From NCBI GenBank assembly GCA_020852815.1, contig JADZAN010000024.1, positions 1-64,000 on the forward strand: a DNA stretch of 64,000 bases, read 5' to 3'. Shown here in pieces: positions 40,935-49,342 of this stretch (positions are counted from its first letter, which is position 1; the number at the start of each line of letters is the position of its first letter). The DNA comes from Gemmatimonadaceae bacterium. GTDB lineage: Bacteria; Gemmatimonadota; Gemmatimonadetes; Gemmatimonadales; Gemmatimonadaceae. The notes beneath the pieces are model-generated. The model had not been told where the DNA came from, searched no databases, and was given only the letters and a program-made list of their open reading frames with translations. A program made the translations under genes and the position numbers.

Positions 40935-42404
40935 GTGTCAGGGAATACGCTGCGGGCGTCAATACGGATTCCGCTGGCGGCGGTCATTGCCGGGCTGGTG
41001 GTGTCTGGCAGGGGCGAAGCGCAGGATCGCGCCATCAGGCGTTGCGTGGATGACACGACCCGGGTGCTTCCGGCGAGCGTGCCGCGGGAGACGGTCGACA
41101 CCATTGCCCCCGGCATCACCTATACCTGCCTCCTGCGCCCCGAGGGACCCTGGCTCGTGCACGTGGCGACGATCGACCTCCCCACCGCGCGCGCGCGCGG
41201 CTACGCGCTGGATGGCGTGCGCGCCCACGACCGCATGGTGGGGCGCGAACGCGTGAGTGCCATGGCGGCGCGCCTGCGCGCGCGAGGGGAGCGAGCGCTG
41301 GCGGCCATCAATGCCGACTTCTTCGACCTCGGCACCGGCGAGGTGGAGAACAACCATGTGGTCCGCGGCGAGTGGGTGAAGGGCGCCGTGATCACCGACT
41401 CGCCCCACGACGATTTTGACAACGCGCACACCCAGTTCGCGGTGGACCGGCGCGGACGGGTGCGGATGGGGCGCTTCGAGCTGCACGGCGCAGTGCGCGC
41501 CGCAGGGCGTACGCAGCCACTGGTGGGGGTGAACTACCGCCCGCCGCGCACCAGCGGGCTCGTCCTCTACACCCCCTGGTACGGCGCCGTGACGCTGAGT
41601 GACACGCTGTCGCTCGCGCAATCGGGCGTGCGGCCGCCGCCCGAGCGCGACCCGGACGCGACGCCGCCGGGTGCAACACCGGCGCGAGGGGCGCCACCTC
41701 CCTCCGTCTCGCAACTGCGCGCCGACAGCGCCCGTGCCGCGCGGCTCGCCGCCACGCACGACGCGGTCGAGGTGACGCTGACGGGGGCCGGCGCGCGCGG
41801 CGACACGCTGCTGTATCGCGTCTCGCCGGCACCAGCGCACGTGGGCGGGGCGATGCCTATCCCGCCGCGCGGCGCGGTGCTGAGCGCCACCGGCGACTCG
41901 GCCATCGCCTTCGTGCGCGCGCTGGCGCGCCGCGGAACACTGGTGCGCGTGGTGGCTGGGCTGGGCGCGCCCCCCTTTGCGCCGCGTACCTCGGTGGGTG
42001 GCTGGCCGCGCGTGGTACTCGACGGGGCGAACGTGGGGGTGCGCGCCGACTCGCTGGAGGGGACTTTTCCGCGCTTCTCGACGGCGCGACACCCGCGCAG
42101 CGCCATCGCCCTGTCGCGCGACTCCACGAAGCTGATGCTGGTCGTGGTGGATGGGCGGCGCGCGTGGAGCGTGGGGATGTCGCTTGCCGAGCTGGCCGAC
42201 AACCTCATCGCGCTGGGGGCGTATCAGGCGATGAACCTCGACGGCGGGGGGTCGAGCGCGCTGTGGCTGGCGGGAGAGGTGGTGAACTTTCCCTCCGATC
42301 CCTCGGGAGAGCGCGCGGTGGGGAATGCGCTCGTGGTGCGTGCCACGCGCCCCGATCGCGTTGCAGGTGGCGGGGTGGGGGCGGCGCCCCGCCCCCGGCG
42401 CTAG
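40935..42404 (+). CDS. Phosphodiester glycosidase-domain (NAGPA-like) exported protein
   Basis: The start is uncertain. ATG 40869 lies only 28 bp from the divergent TonB receptor start. GTG 40935 gives a clean signal peptide (NTLRASIRIPLAAVIAGLVVSG) and is preferred. Residues then show a beta-rich region ending in the NAGPA-type motif MNLDGGGSSALWLAG, the expected acidic/Gly turn of the phosphodiester glycosidase domain, and a metal-site-like AINADFFDLGTGE. NAGPA removes N-acetylglucosamine from phosphodiester-linked sugars, but bacterial members have undefined substrates. A second member lies at 51685-52674. Confidence 0.75.
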   Translation: MSGNTLRASIRIPLAAVIAGLVVSGRGEAQDRAIRRCVDDTTRVLPASVPRETVDTIAPGITYTCLLRPEGPWLVHVATIDLPTARARGYALDGVRAHDRMVGRERVSAMAARLRARGERALAAINADFFDLGTGEVENNHVVRGEWVKGAVITDSPHDDFDNAHTQFAVDRRGRVRMGRFELHGAVRAAGRTQPLVGVNYRPPRTSGLVLYTPWYGAVTLSDTLSLAQSGVRPPPERDPDATPPGATPARGAPPPSVSQLRADSARAARLAATHDAVEVTLTGAGARGDTLLYRVSPAPAHVGGAMPIPPRGAVLSATGDSAIAFVRALARRGTLVRVVAGLGAPPFAPRTSVGGWPRVVLDGANVGVRADSLEGTFPRFSTARHPRSAIALSRDSTKLMLVVVDGRRAWSVGMSLAELADNLIALGAYQAMNLDGGGSSALWLAGEVVNFPSDPSGERAVGNALVVRATRPDRVAGGGVGAAPRPRR

Positions 42405-42416
42405 GCGCGGGGCTGC

Positions 42417-43178
42417 ATGAACGCCGGATTCAGCGACCACTTTGCGCGCCAGGCCGGGGGATACGCGGCCTTTCGACCGCAATACCCGGTGGCAATGATC
42501 GCGTCCATTGCGGCGCTGGCGCCATCGCGCGCACGCTGCTGGGATGTGGGGACCGGGAATGGGCAGGCGGCGCTGCAGCTGGCGGTGCACTTCGACGAGG
42601 TGGTGGCGACCGATGCCAGCGCGCGCCAGCTCGAGCACGCCGTGCCACACCCGCGCGTGACGTACCGGGTGGCCCCCGCCGAGCACGCGCCGCTCGCCGA
42701 CGCGTCGGTCGACCTGGTGACGGTGGCGCAGGCGCTGCACTGGTTCGACCTTGCCGGCTTCTACCGTGAGGTGCAACGCGTGGCGCGCCCCGGGGCGGCC
42801 ATTGCCGCGTGGAGCTACGACCTGCTCACGGTCGACGATTCCGTCGATGCGGCGGTGCGCTGGTTCTACGCCGAGCGCGTGGGGCGCTACTGGCCACCGG
42901 AGCGGCGGCACGTCGAGTCGCGCTACGCCACGCTCGACTTCCCCTTTGCCCCGCTCCCCGTGGAGGCGCCGCCGATCGAGGCGTGGCTCGATCGCGACGG
43001 GTTGGTCGGCTTCATCGGGAGCTGGTCGGCGCTCGCGCGGGCCCGGGAGGGCGAGGGTGGGGACCCGCTGGAGGAGTTTGCGCTACGGCTGGCTAGCGCG
43101 TGGCCCGACGCAAACGAGCGGCGACTCGTGCGGTGGCCGGTGGTCGCGCTGGCGGGGCGGGTGCGCGAGGCGCGTTAG
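42417..43178 (+). CDS. Class I SAM-dependent methyltransferase (type 11)
   Basis: The 253-aa protein has the SAM motif CWDVGTGNGQAALQL, motif post-I VVATDASARQLEHA and the typical DLVTVAQALHWFD (motif IV region), followed by GAAIAAWSYD. The family methylates small molecules, often lipids or quinone intermediates. It starts 13 bp after the phosphodiester glycosidase gene. The substrate is unknown; the HWF signature resembles methyltransferases near lipid or polyketide genes. Confidence 0.85.
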   Translation: MNAGFSDHFARQAGGYAAFRPQYPVAMIASIAALAPSRARCWDVGTGNGQAALQLAVHFDEVVATDASARQLEHAVPHPRVTYRVAPAEHAPLADASVDLVTVAQALHWFDLAGFYREVQRVARPGAAIAAWSYDLLTVDDSVDAAVRWFYAERVGRYWPPERRHVESRYATLDFPFAPLPVEAPPIEAWLDRDGLVGFIGSWSALARAREGEGGDPLEEFALRLASAWPDANERRLVRWPVVALAGRVREAR

Positions 43179-43179
43179 G

Positions 43180-43310
43180 CCTCCAGGCGCAGGGTGCTGG
43201 CGCGTTAGGCGTTGGCGCGCTGGCGCTGGGGCCGGCGCTGGGGCCGGCGCCGGCGCTGGCGTGTCAGGCGCTGGGCGCGGGCACAGCGCCTGCGCCCGCG
43301 CCGGCAATCG
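43180..43310. repeat. GC-rich low-complexity spacer with CGTTAGG copies
   Basis: The gap holds GCGCTGGGGCCGGC units and CGTTAGGC at about 43175 and 43205. It could fold into several hairpins, some of which may end transcription. No gene is seen. Confidence 0.6.
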
Positions 43311-43769
43311 TCAGGGAGCCGCGGGCTCCACCCGCACGGGGAAGTTCATCGAGTTGGCGAGGAAGCACAGCTCGTGCGCCCGCTCGTGCAGCTGACGGAT
43401 GAGGGCTGCGTCGGGGGCGCCGCGGAACGAGGCGCGGGGACGCAGGACCGCGTCGGTGAATCGCCCCCCGCCGTCGGGTGCAATGACCAGCGTCGCCTCA
43501 GGGGAGTCTTCATATCGCTCCACCACCACGCCGGCGTCGGCGCAGAGGTGCAGGAACCAGAGCATGTGGCACGACGCGAGCGACCCCACGAGGAGCTCCT
43601 CCGGGTTGTAGCGCGTCGCGTCGCCGCGAAACGCGGCATCGGACGACCCGGGCAGGAGCGGCTTGTCACCGGCGAAGTACTCGTGATCCCGGCTGTAGCC
43701 GCGATAGGTCGCCGTGCCGGAGCCGAGGTTGCCGGTCCAGCGGAGGCTGAGGTGGAAGTGGTGGTGCAC
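43311..43769 (-). CDS. OsmC family peroxiredoxin-like protein
   Basis: GTG 43769 yields 152 aa starting VHHHFHLSLRWTGN, the usual OsmC N terminus; a further frame upstream runs through repeat sequence. The two redox positions are visible: GSLASCHMLWFLH (first Cys) and HELCFLANSMNF (second Cys). OsmC proteins reduce organic hydroperoxides. Its 5' region contains a CTCGTCTTCTC pyrimidine tract followed by ACGAAA and two hairpin repeats (43802-43849), the same leader class as the TPP-enzyme gene. Confidence 0.85.
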   Translation of the reverse strand: MHHHFHLSLRWTGNLGSGTATYRGYSRDHEYFAGDKPLLPGSSDAAFRGDATRYNPEELLVGSLASCHMLWFLHLCADAGVVVERYEDSPEATLVIAPDGGGRFTDAVLRPRASFRGAPDAALIRQLHERAHELCFLANSMNFPVRVEPAAP

Positions 43770-43801
43770 TTTCGTGAGAAGACGAGAGGACGAGAAGCCT
43801 G

Positions 43802-43849
43802 CCCCAGCGAAGGCTGGGGACGAGAAGCCTGCCCCAGCGAAAGCTGGGG
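43802..43849. repeat. Two dispersed CCCCAGC hairpin copies
   Basis: Copies at 43802-43819 (GAAG loop) and 43832-43849 (GAAA loop), each with a 7-bp CCCCAGC/GCTGGGG stem, sit 30 bp apart in the 5' region of the OsmC gene. Their orientation is opposite to the 5521-5857 array. Confidence 0.9.
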
Positions 43850-43908
43850 ACGAGAGGCTGGAGACGAGGGGCGTGCCGCAGCGAGGGCGAGAAAGGTGCG
43901 ACGCTAAG

Positions 43909-44613
43909 CTAGCGCGCCGGGGAGAATTCAATGACACCGGCGCTGCCGGGAGCCGTGGGGTCGCCGTCGCGCGGGCCCTTGGGGCCGCCGCGCCGCACCT
44001 TGGCGCTCGCGTCGGTCACGTCGATCGCCACGTAGGCCGTCCCCGTCAGGTGCACCTCGGGGATCGCATCGTAGTCGACGCCCTCCCGGCGGCCGGGGAA
44101 GTAGCGCTCGATGAGCGCGTACGAGGCCAATAGCTGCTCCTCGCGATCGACCACCACGCGCCCCACCCCGAAACAGACCGCGCTGCGGTAGTTCACCGAG
44201 TGATAGAGCGCCGTCCGCGAGTAGACCAACCCGTCGACCAGCGTCACCGACACGCACACCGCCTTCCCCGTCGCCAGGTGCTGCATGAGGCGCGAGTGGT
44301 GCGCCCCGTGGATGTAGATGGTCCGCGGGCGCGAGGCGTGAACCGCATACGTCATCGGGATCACGACCGGCCCCTCATCGTCGGCAATGCCCACGTGCGC
44401 CACCAGCCCGTCGCGCAGGATGGCGCCGATCTCGTCGGGCGCGGTCCTCTCTGGATGTACGCGCACGTGCGTCCGGTCAGAAGTCGGCACGAATCCGGTG
44501 GGAGTCGCGAGCGGAGTAGCGAGCGGAGTAGCGAGCGGAGTAGCGAGCGGAGTGGCGAGCGGGGTGTCGAGAGGCGTGGTGAGAGGAGTCGCCTCGGTCG
44601 GTGGCTGGGACAT
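43909..44613 (-). CDS. Pyridoxamine 5'-phosphate oxidase-fold FMN-binding protein
   Basis: The 234-aa protein begins with an unstructured 40-residue stretch of TPLA repeats (five or six copies of a 12-bp unit, GAGCGGAGTAGC type), then the split-barrel domain: LVAHVGIADDEGPVVIPMTY, YIHGAHHSRLMQHLATGKAVCVSV (in part) and YRSAVCFGVGRVV. Members reduce or bind flavin substrates; NimA-type nitroimidazole reductases share the fold. The divergent MocR regulator suggests pyridoxal-linked or flavin-linked control. The repeat number may vary between strains. Confidence 0.8.
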   Translation of the reverse strand: MSQPPTEATPLTTPLDTPLATPLATPLATPLATPLATPTGFVPTSDRTHVRVHPERTAPDEIGAILRDGLVAHVGIADDEGPVVIPMTYAVHASRPRTIYIHGAHHSRLMQHLATGKAVCVSVTLVDGLVYSRTALYHSVNYRSAVCFGVGRVVVDREEQLLASYALIERYFPGRREGVDYDAIPEVHLTGTAYVAIDVTDASAKVRRGGPKGPRDGDPTAPGSAGVIEFSPAR

Positions 44614-44696
44614 GCGCCTGCGAATGAAGGGTAGGGCGGCGGGTAGCGGAACACTCGGCTCCCGGGTGACTTTACCTGATCTCTGGGCTTATGCAA

Positions 44697-44730
44697 ACGG
44701 CCAGAAGACGAACTCTTGATACGGCCAGAA
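44697..44730 (+). promoter_or_regulatory. Direct repeats upstream of the MocR gene
   Basis: ACGGCCAGAA occurs at 44697-44706 and again at 44721-44730, start to start 24 bp, the second ending on the A of the MocR start. MocR/PdxR-type regulators typically bind paired direct repeats one to two helical turns apart in the divergent promoter region. Confidence 0.5.
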
Positions 44731-46355
44731 TGACTCGGCGCAGATCGACCACGCCGCTTGCCGTCGCGCTCGATCCGCGCGCCGGGGTCCCGCTCCAGCG
44801 GCAGCTCTATGAAGCACTGCGCGATGCGATCCTCGATCGGCGCCTCGCACCAGGGACGCGCCTCCCCGGCTCGCGCGCCCTGGCCGAGTCGCTCGAAGTC
44901 TCGCGCACCACCGTGGCGCTCGTCTTCGAGCAGCTGGGGGCCGAGGGATACCTGCGCGGCGAGGCACGCTCAGGGACGTTCGTGGCGCGCGTCCTCCCCG
45001 ATGTCCACCTGCGGGCCGCCCCACGCCCGACCGCCGAGGGCGGCCCCTCGCACCGCCGTCGCGCCTCACGCAGCGCGCCGATGGACCGCTCGGGACGCGC
45101 TTCGCCACCTTCGCCCACGCCCGCCCTGCTCGCCACGCCCGCCACACCAACCACGCGCACCGAGCACGGCACGCCCGCCACGCCCGCACTCTCACGGCGC
45201 GGGTTGCTGCTGGCGGGGTTGTCGATCACCTCGTCGCCAATGCACGCCCTCACCGGGGCGCGCGCGTTCCGGCTCGGGACGCCGGCGCTCGAGCAGGTGC
45301 CGTTGCAGCTGTGGGGGCGCCTCCTCTCGCGGCGGTGGCGGCGACTCACCGCGCCCCAACTGGCGTATGCCGAACCGTTCGGTGCCCCCGTGTTGCGCGA
45401 GGCGATCGCGAGCTACGTGCGGCACGCGCGCGCGGTGCGCTGCGAGGGCGACCAGGTCATCGTCGTCAGCGGCGCCCAGCAGGCGTTCGATCTCTGTGCC
45501 CGCGTTCTCCTCGACCCGGGCGACGGCGCCGCCATCGAGGACCCCGGCTACCGCGGAGCGCGCGCCGCGCTCGTCGCCTCCGGTGCCACCCTCGTCCCCG
45601 TCCCGGTCGACCACGACGGCCTCGACGTGGATTCGCTCGACGCGCTCCCGGTGGCGCCGCGCCTCGCCTGCGTCACGCCGTCACACCAGTTCCCGTTAGG
45701 CGTCACGCTCAGCGCGGCCCGGCGCCTGGCGCTCCTCGACTGGGCACGCCGCCACTCGGCATGGATCGTCGAGGACGACTTCGACAGCGAGTACCGCTTT
45801 CGCGGGCGCCCGCTCCCTTCGCTGCAGGGCATGGATCGCGACGGACGCGTGGTCTACGTGGGGACGTTCAGCAAGACGCTCTTTCCCGCGTTGCGCCTGG
45901 GCTACCTCATTGCACCGAGCTCCCTCGTGGACGCCTTCGCCCGCGCCCGCGCCGCGGTCGATCGACACCCCTCCACGCTGGAGCAGCTCGTCCTGGCCGA
46001 CTTCATCGCCGACGGCCATCTCGCGCGGCATGTGCGCCGCATGCGCGCCCTCTACGCCGAGCGACAGGAGACGCTGCTCGCGCTCCTGTCGGAACGCGCC
46101 CACTGGCTCGAACCGACGCCGGTCGATGCGGGGATGCACCTGGTGGCGTGGCTGCCGCCCTCGTGCAACGACCAGCGACTCGCGGCACGCGCGCTGGACG
46201 CCGGCGTGGTGGCATCGGCGCTTGGCACGTTGAGTCTCGCACCGCTGACGCGCGGTGCACTCCTCCTTGGATTCGCCGGATTCGATGGTGACGCCATGTC
46301 GCGCGCGCTCGACGTGCTGGGTCGCGTGGCGCGCGAGGCAGGGGTTGCCCAGTAG
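44730..46355 (+). CDS. MocR/PdxR-type GntR-aminotransferase transcription regulator
   Basis: ATG 44730 is preferred over 44691 because the latter lies within the regulatory repeats. The 541-aa protein has a GntR winged helix (LQRQLYEALRDAIL, then LAESLEVSRTTVALVFEQL), an Ala/Pro/Thr-rich linker of about 70 residues, and a fold-type I aminotransferase domain. Its PLP lysine lies in YVGTFSKTLFPALRLGY. Such regulators sense PLP-linked ligands and control a neighbouring gene, here the divergent FMN-binding protein gene 116 bp away. Confidence 0.85.
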   Translation: MTRRRSTTPLAVALDPRAGVPLQRQLYEALRDAILDRRLAPGTRLPGSRALAESLEVSRTTVALVFEQLGAEGYLRGEARSGTFVARVLPDVHLRAAPRPTAEGGPSHRRRASRSAPMDRSGRASPPSPTPALLATPATPTTRTEHGTPATPALSRRGLLLAGLSITSSPMHALTGARAFRLGTPALEQVPLQLWGRLLSRRWRRLTAPQLAYAEPFGAPVLREAIASYVRHARAVRCEGDQVIVVSGAQQAFDLCARVLLDPGDGAAIEDPGYRGARAALVASGATLVPVPVDHDGLDVDSLDALPVAPRLACVTPSHQFPLGVTLSAARRLALLDWARRHSAWIVEDDFDSEYRFRGRPLPSLQGMDRDGRVVYVGTFSKTLFPALRLGYLIAPSSLVDAFARARAAVDRHPSTLEQLVLADFIADGHLARHVRRMRALYAERQETLLALLSERAHWLEPTPVDAGMHLVAWLPPSCNDQRLAARALDAGVVASALGTLSLAPLTRGALLLGFAGFDGDAMSRALDVLGRVAREAGVAQ

Positions 46356-46482
46356 ACAAGGGAGCGGCACCCGCTAAGGTTGAGAAGCCGCCGGTCGGCA
46401 CGCACCAGGCCAACTCACAAATGCTCGACGGCTCCTGGTCGACGCAGCGCGCTCCGCACTCCTCATCGTTCCGTCTTCTGCC

Positions 46483-47706
46483 ATGGCCTCGCCGACGCAC
46501 TTCGACGCCCCGCCGAGCGATTCGCCCGACGCACGGAGATGCGTGTTGCACGAGGCGTTGCGCGCCTTCCCGGCGTCGCTCTTCCAGTTCGACCCGCGCA
46601 TGAAGGACGGGTGGTACACCGACCGGTACTTCAAGCGCACGGCCAACACCATCGCCTTCGATGGGCGCGACCCGGTGGTGCAGGTGCAGGTCTTCGCCAA
46701 GCAGCACGGGATCATCGCCGGCGTGTATGAGGTGATCCGCATGTTGCAGACGCAGTTGGCGCGGCATCCGTACGGCGGGCGCGGCCACACCATCCGCGAC
46801 TTCACCATCGAGACGCTGATCGACGGCGATCCGCTCTCTCCGCGCGAGACGGCGCTCCTCATCACCGGCCCCTACATCGCCTTTGCGCATCTCGAGACCG
46901 ACTACCTCGGGGTGCTGGCGCGGCGGTCGCTGGTGGCGACCAACGTGCGGCGCGTGATGGACGCGGCGCACGGCAAGCCGGTGATCTTCATGGGGGCGCG
47001 CCACGATGACTGGCGCGTGCAGACGCCGGATGGCTACGCGGCGCGCGTGGGCGGGGCGGGGAGCGTGTCGAGCGATGCCGGGGGGGCCTGGTGGGGGGCC
47101 TCCGGGGTCGGGACCATGCCGCACGCGATGATTGCGGCCTTTGGCGGCGATGTGGTGGCGGCAACGCTTGCCTTCACGCGTTACTGCCTGGCGCACGAGC
47201 CCGACGTGAAGGTCGTGTCGCTGGTCGACTATCACAACGACGTGGTGCGCGACACGCTGGCGGTGGCCCGCGCGATGCAGGCCACCTTTGGAGCAGGGTC
47301 GCTGGCGGGGGTGCGTGTCGACACCAGCGAGCGCCTGGTGGACAGTTCGCTCGCCGCCGACGCGGCCGCGCGCGGGCGGGACGGGCTCACCGGCGTGAAT
47401 CCCGAACTCGTGCGCCGCCTGCGCGCCGCCCTCGATGGCGCTGGCTTTCCCGAGGTAGGGATCATCGTGTCGGGGGGCTTCACCCCGGCCAAGATCCGCC
47501 ACTTCGAGCGCGAAGGCATTCCCGTTGCCGGGTATGGCGTCGGCTCCTCGCTGCTCGGTCACAACGATGGCGACGCCGACGGCCTCCTCAACTCGTTCGA
47601 CTTCACGGCCGACATCGTGACCGTCGATGGCCACCTCGAGAGCAAGGTCGGTCGCGGCTTCGTCCCCAACGCGCGCCTGGTGCCGGTCGATGTTGCCGCG
47701 CTCTAG
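46483..47706 (+). CDS. Nicotinate phosphoribosyltransferase family protein
   Basis: The 407-aa protein matches short nicotinate phosphoribosyltransferases. It shows the N-terminal DGWYTDRYFKRTANTI (alignment of Asp/Tyr ligands), VSLVDYHNDVVRDTL, GVRVDTSERLVDS, GIIVSGGFTPAKI and a final GFVPNARLVPV. It converts nicotinate and PRPP to NaMN in the Preiss-Handler NAD route. The following nicotinamidase-like gene overlaps its 3' end by 14 nt, so the two form a nicotinamide-to-NaMN salvage pair. Confidence 0.85.
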   Translation: MASPTHFDAPPSDSPDARRCVLHEALRAFPASLFQFDPRMKDGWYTDRYFKRTANTIAFDGRDPVVQVQVFAKQHGIIAGVYEVIRMLQTQLARHPYGGRGHTIRDFTIETLIDGDPLSPRETALLITGPYIAFAHLETDYLGVLARRSLVATNVRRVMDAAHGKPVIFMGARHDDWRVQTPDGYAARVGGAGSVSSDAGGAWWGASGVGTMPHAMIAAFGGDVVAATLAFTRYCLAHEPDVKVVSLVDYHNDVVRDTLAVARAMQATFGAGSLAGVRVDTSERLVDSSLAADAAARGRDGLTGVNPELVRRLRAALDGAGFPEVGIIVSGGFTPAKIRHFEREGIPVAGYGVGSSLLGHNDGDADGLLNSFDFTADIVTVDGHLESKVGRGFVPNARLVPVDVAAL

Positions 47707-48406
47707 GCCCCTCGTCGGCTGGGTGGTCGACGTGCAGCACGACTTCATGCGTCCCGACGGGCGGCTCTACGTCCACGACCTGTTTGACGCCAGCGACGCC
47801 GGCGCCACGAAGGCAACGCCGGCCATCGTGCGCACCGTGGCGTGGATGCGTGCGCATTGCGACGTCGTCGTCTTCACGGGCGATTGGCACGACTACGGCG
47901 ATCGTGAGATCGACCCCGTTTCCCCCGATCCCACCAGGGGGACGTATCCGCCGCACTGCATGGGACTCTCCGCAGACGAGTCGGAGCGGAGTGGCGCCGC
48001 GATCATTCCCGAGATCGATCCGGGGAGCGAGGTGCTCATCCTTCCCCGCGACGCGAACGACGCGTTGGCGCGATCGGTGGCGCAGCGCGCCGTCGACGAA
48101 CGGCGCGCGGTGTTCGTGCAGAAGCGCGAGTTCTCGGTCTTCGAGGGGAACGACGGAGCGAACGCCTTCGTGGAGGCGTTGCGCCAGGCACTCGGCGGTC
48201 AGCCGCGCTTCGTCGTGTGCGGCGTGGCCACCGACGTCTGCGTGAAGCAGGCGGTCGATGGCCTCCTGGATCGATCGCTCCCGGTTACCGTCGTGCGCGA
48301 TGCGACGTGGTCGCTCGGCCTTCTGGATGAAGCGGCGACGTTCGGGGCGTGGCAGGCGCGCGGTGCGACGCTCGCGGCATCGCCGGACCCGGCAACGGGG
48401 CCCTGA
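47693..48406 (+). CDS. Isochorismatase-family nicotinamidase-like protein
   Basis: ATG 47693 overlaps the preceding gene by 14 nt; the frame before it is not conserved. The 237-aa protein has the PncA-type Asp and metal region (DVQHDFMRPDGRLYV, TGDWHDYGDREI, YPPHCMG) and the catalytic Cys in FVVCGVATDVCVKQA. Nicotinamidase turns nicotinamide into nicotinate, feeding the phosphoribosyltransferase encoded just upstream. It ends 15 bp from a convergent gene. Confidence 0.85.
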   Translation: MPRSRPLVGWVVDVQHDFMRPDGRLYVHDLFDASDAGATKATPAIVRTVAWMRAHCDVVVFTGDWHDYGDREIDPVSPDPTRGTYPPHCMGLSADESERSGAAIIPEIDPGSEVLILPRDANDALARSVAQRAVDERRAVFVQKREFSVFEGNDGANAFVEALRQALGGQPRFVVCGVATDVCVKQAVDGLLDRSLPVTVVRDATWSLGLLDEAATFGAWQARGATLAASPDPATGP

Positions 48407-48421
48407 ACCACGCGCCGGCTT

Positions 48422-49003
48422 CTAGAACGTGAGCCCCACCCGCAGCCCGACGCCTTGACGTCCGTCGCGCACCGTGGGCGACCACGAGACGCGACCGGGG
48501 AGCGGCAGTCGCATCCATCCCTCGTCGGCGAATCGTGAACCGACGATCGCTCCAACCACGCCGCCCACCACCAACCCCACGCCGGCGGTCACGCCGCGGT
48601 CGTACTGCCTGGACTTGTCGCTCGGCTTCAGGAGTCCGGTGACGCCCCAGAAGAGGAGGGCGCCCGCGGGAGCGCCGATTGCCGCGCCCTTGAGCATGGG
48701 CTTCCGGTTGTAACGCTCGTCGCCCTTGCTGATCTCGAGCCGGGTGATCTGGTCGGTGGTGAGCGTCCAGATTCCGCGGCCGGCGCCGGCCTCGATGAAG
48801 ACGGCGGTGTCGCCCCGCATCTCGAGGAAGTTGCCGATGAGTGGGGCAACCAGGGTTGTGGCCGAGACGCGGACGCGGGCCCCCGGAGTAACGGGGAGCG
48901 CGGTGGAAGAGGCTGGCGTAGCGGGCCTGGCCTGCTGTGCCCCTGCCGGAAGGGCGAGGGCGGCGAGCAGGGCGGCGGCCGGGGCGATGTTCAGGAGACG
49001 CAC
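48422..49003 (-). CDS. Hypothetical exported protein with glycine-zipper
   Basis: GTG 49003 yields 193 aa with a signal peptide (LNIAPAAALLAALALPAGAQ). Following beta-rich residues (RVRVSATTLVAPLIGNFLE) there is a Gly-zipper-like pair of membrane-type helices (KGAAIGAPAGALLFWGVTG and GVTAGVGLVVGGVVGAIVG). The protein ends in GLRVGLTF, resembling an outer-membrane barrel terminus. The family is not recognised, and ATG 49075 would add 24 residues without a signal. Confidence 0.6.
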   Translation of the reverse strand: MRLLNIAPAAALLAALALPAGAQQARPATPASSTALPVTPGARVRVSATTLVAPLIGNFLEMRGDTAVFIEAGAGRGIWTLTTDQITRLEISKGDERYNRKPMLKGAAIGAPAGALLFWGVTGLLKPSDKSRQYDRGVTAGVGLVVGGVVGAIVGSRFADEGWMRLPLPGRVSWSPTVRDGRQGVGLRVGLTF

Positions 49004-49342
49004 GGATGCTCCATCGGAGCGCAAGGTGAAGTCGGCGCGGGCGTTACACCCGAAGTATACCCGCCTTCGGTCCATTTGCCGCCACCGCGGGGGCGGCGAG
49101 CGACTCAGGGACCGGGTCCAGGGGATGGCCCCAGCGAATGGATGACGATCGTTGCACGCTCAGTGCCACAGGCGCCGCGCACGGTTGGAGGGAGCCTGTG
49201 ACTCCGGTATGTTGCGTTACCGGCCATCTACGCTGCCACGGTATGCACGCCATGGTACGAAAGTCATGGCAGGCGCACTGTGCAGGGCCCGCAGGGTGTT
49301 GGACCGACCACCAACGCGCTTGTCGCCGATCTGGAGGGGATC

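Noticed and set aside
44691-44729. ATG 44691 as MocR start
   Set aside because: It lies before and across the direct repeats; ATG 44730 begins the GntR domain with a normal leader length.
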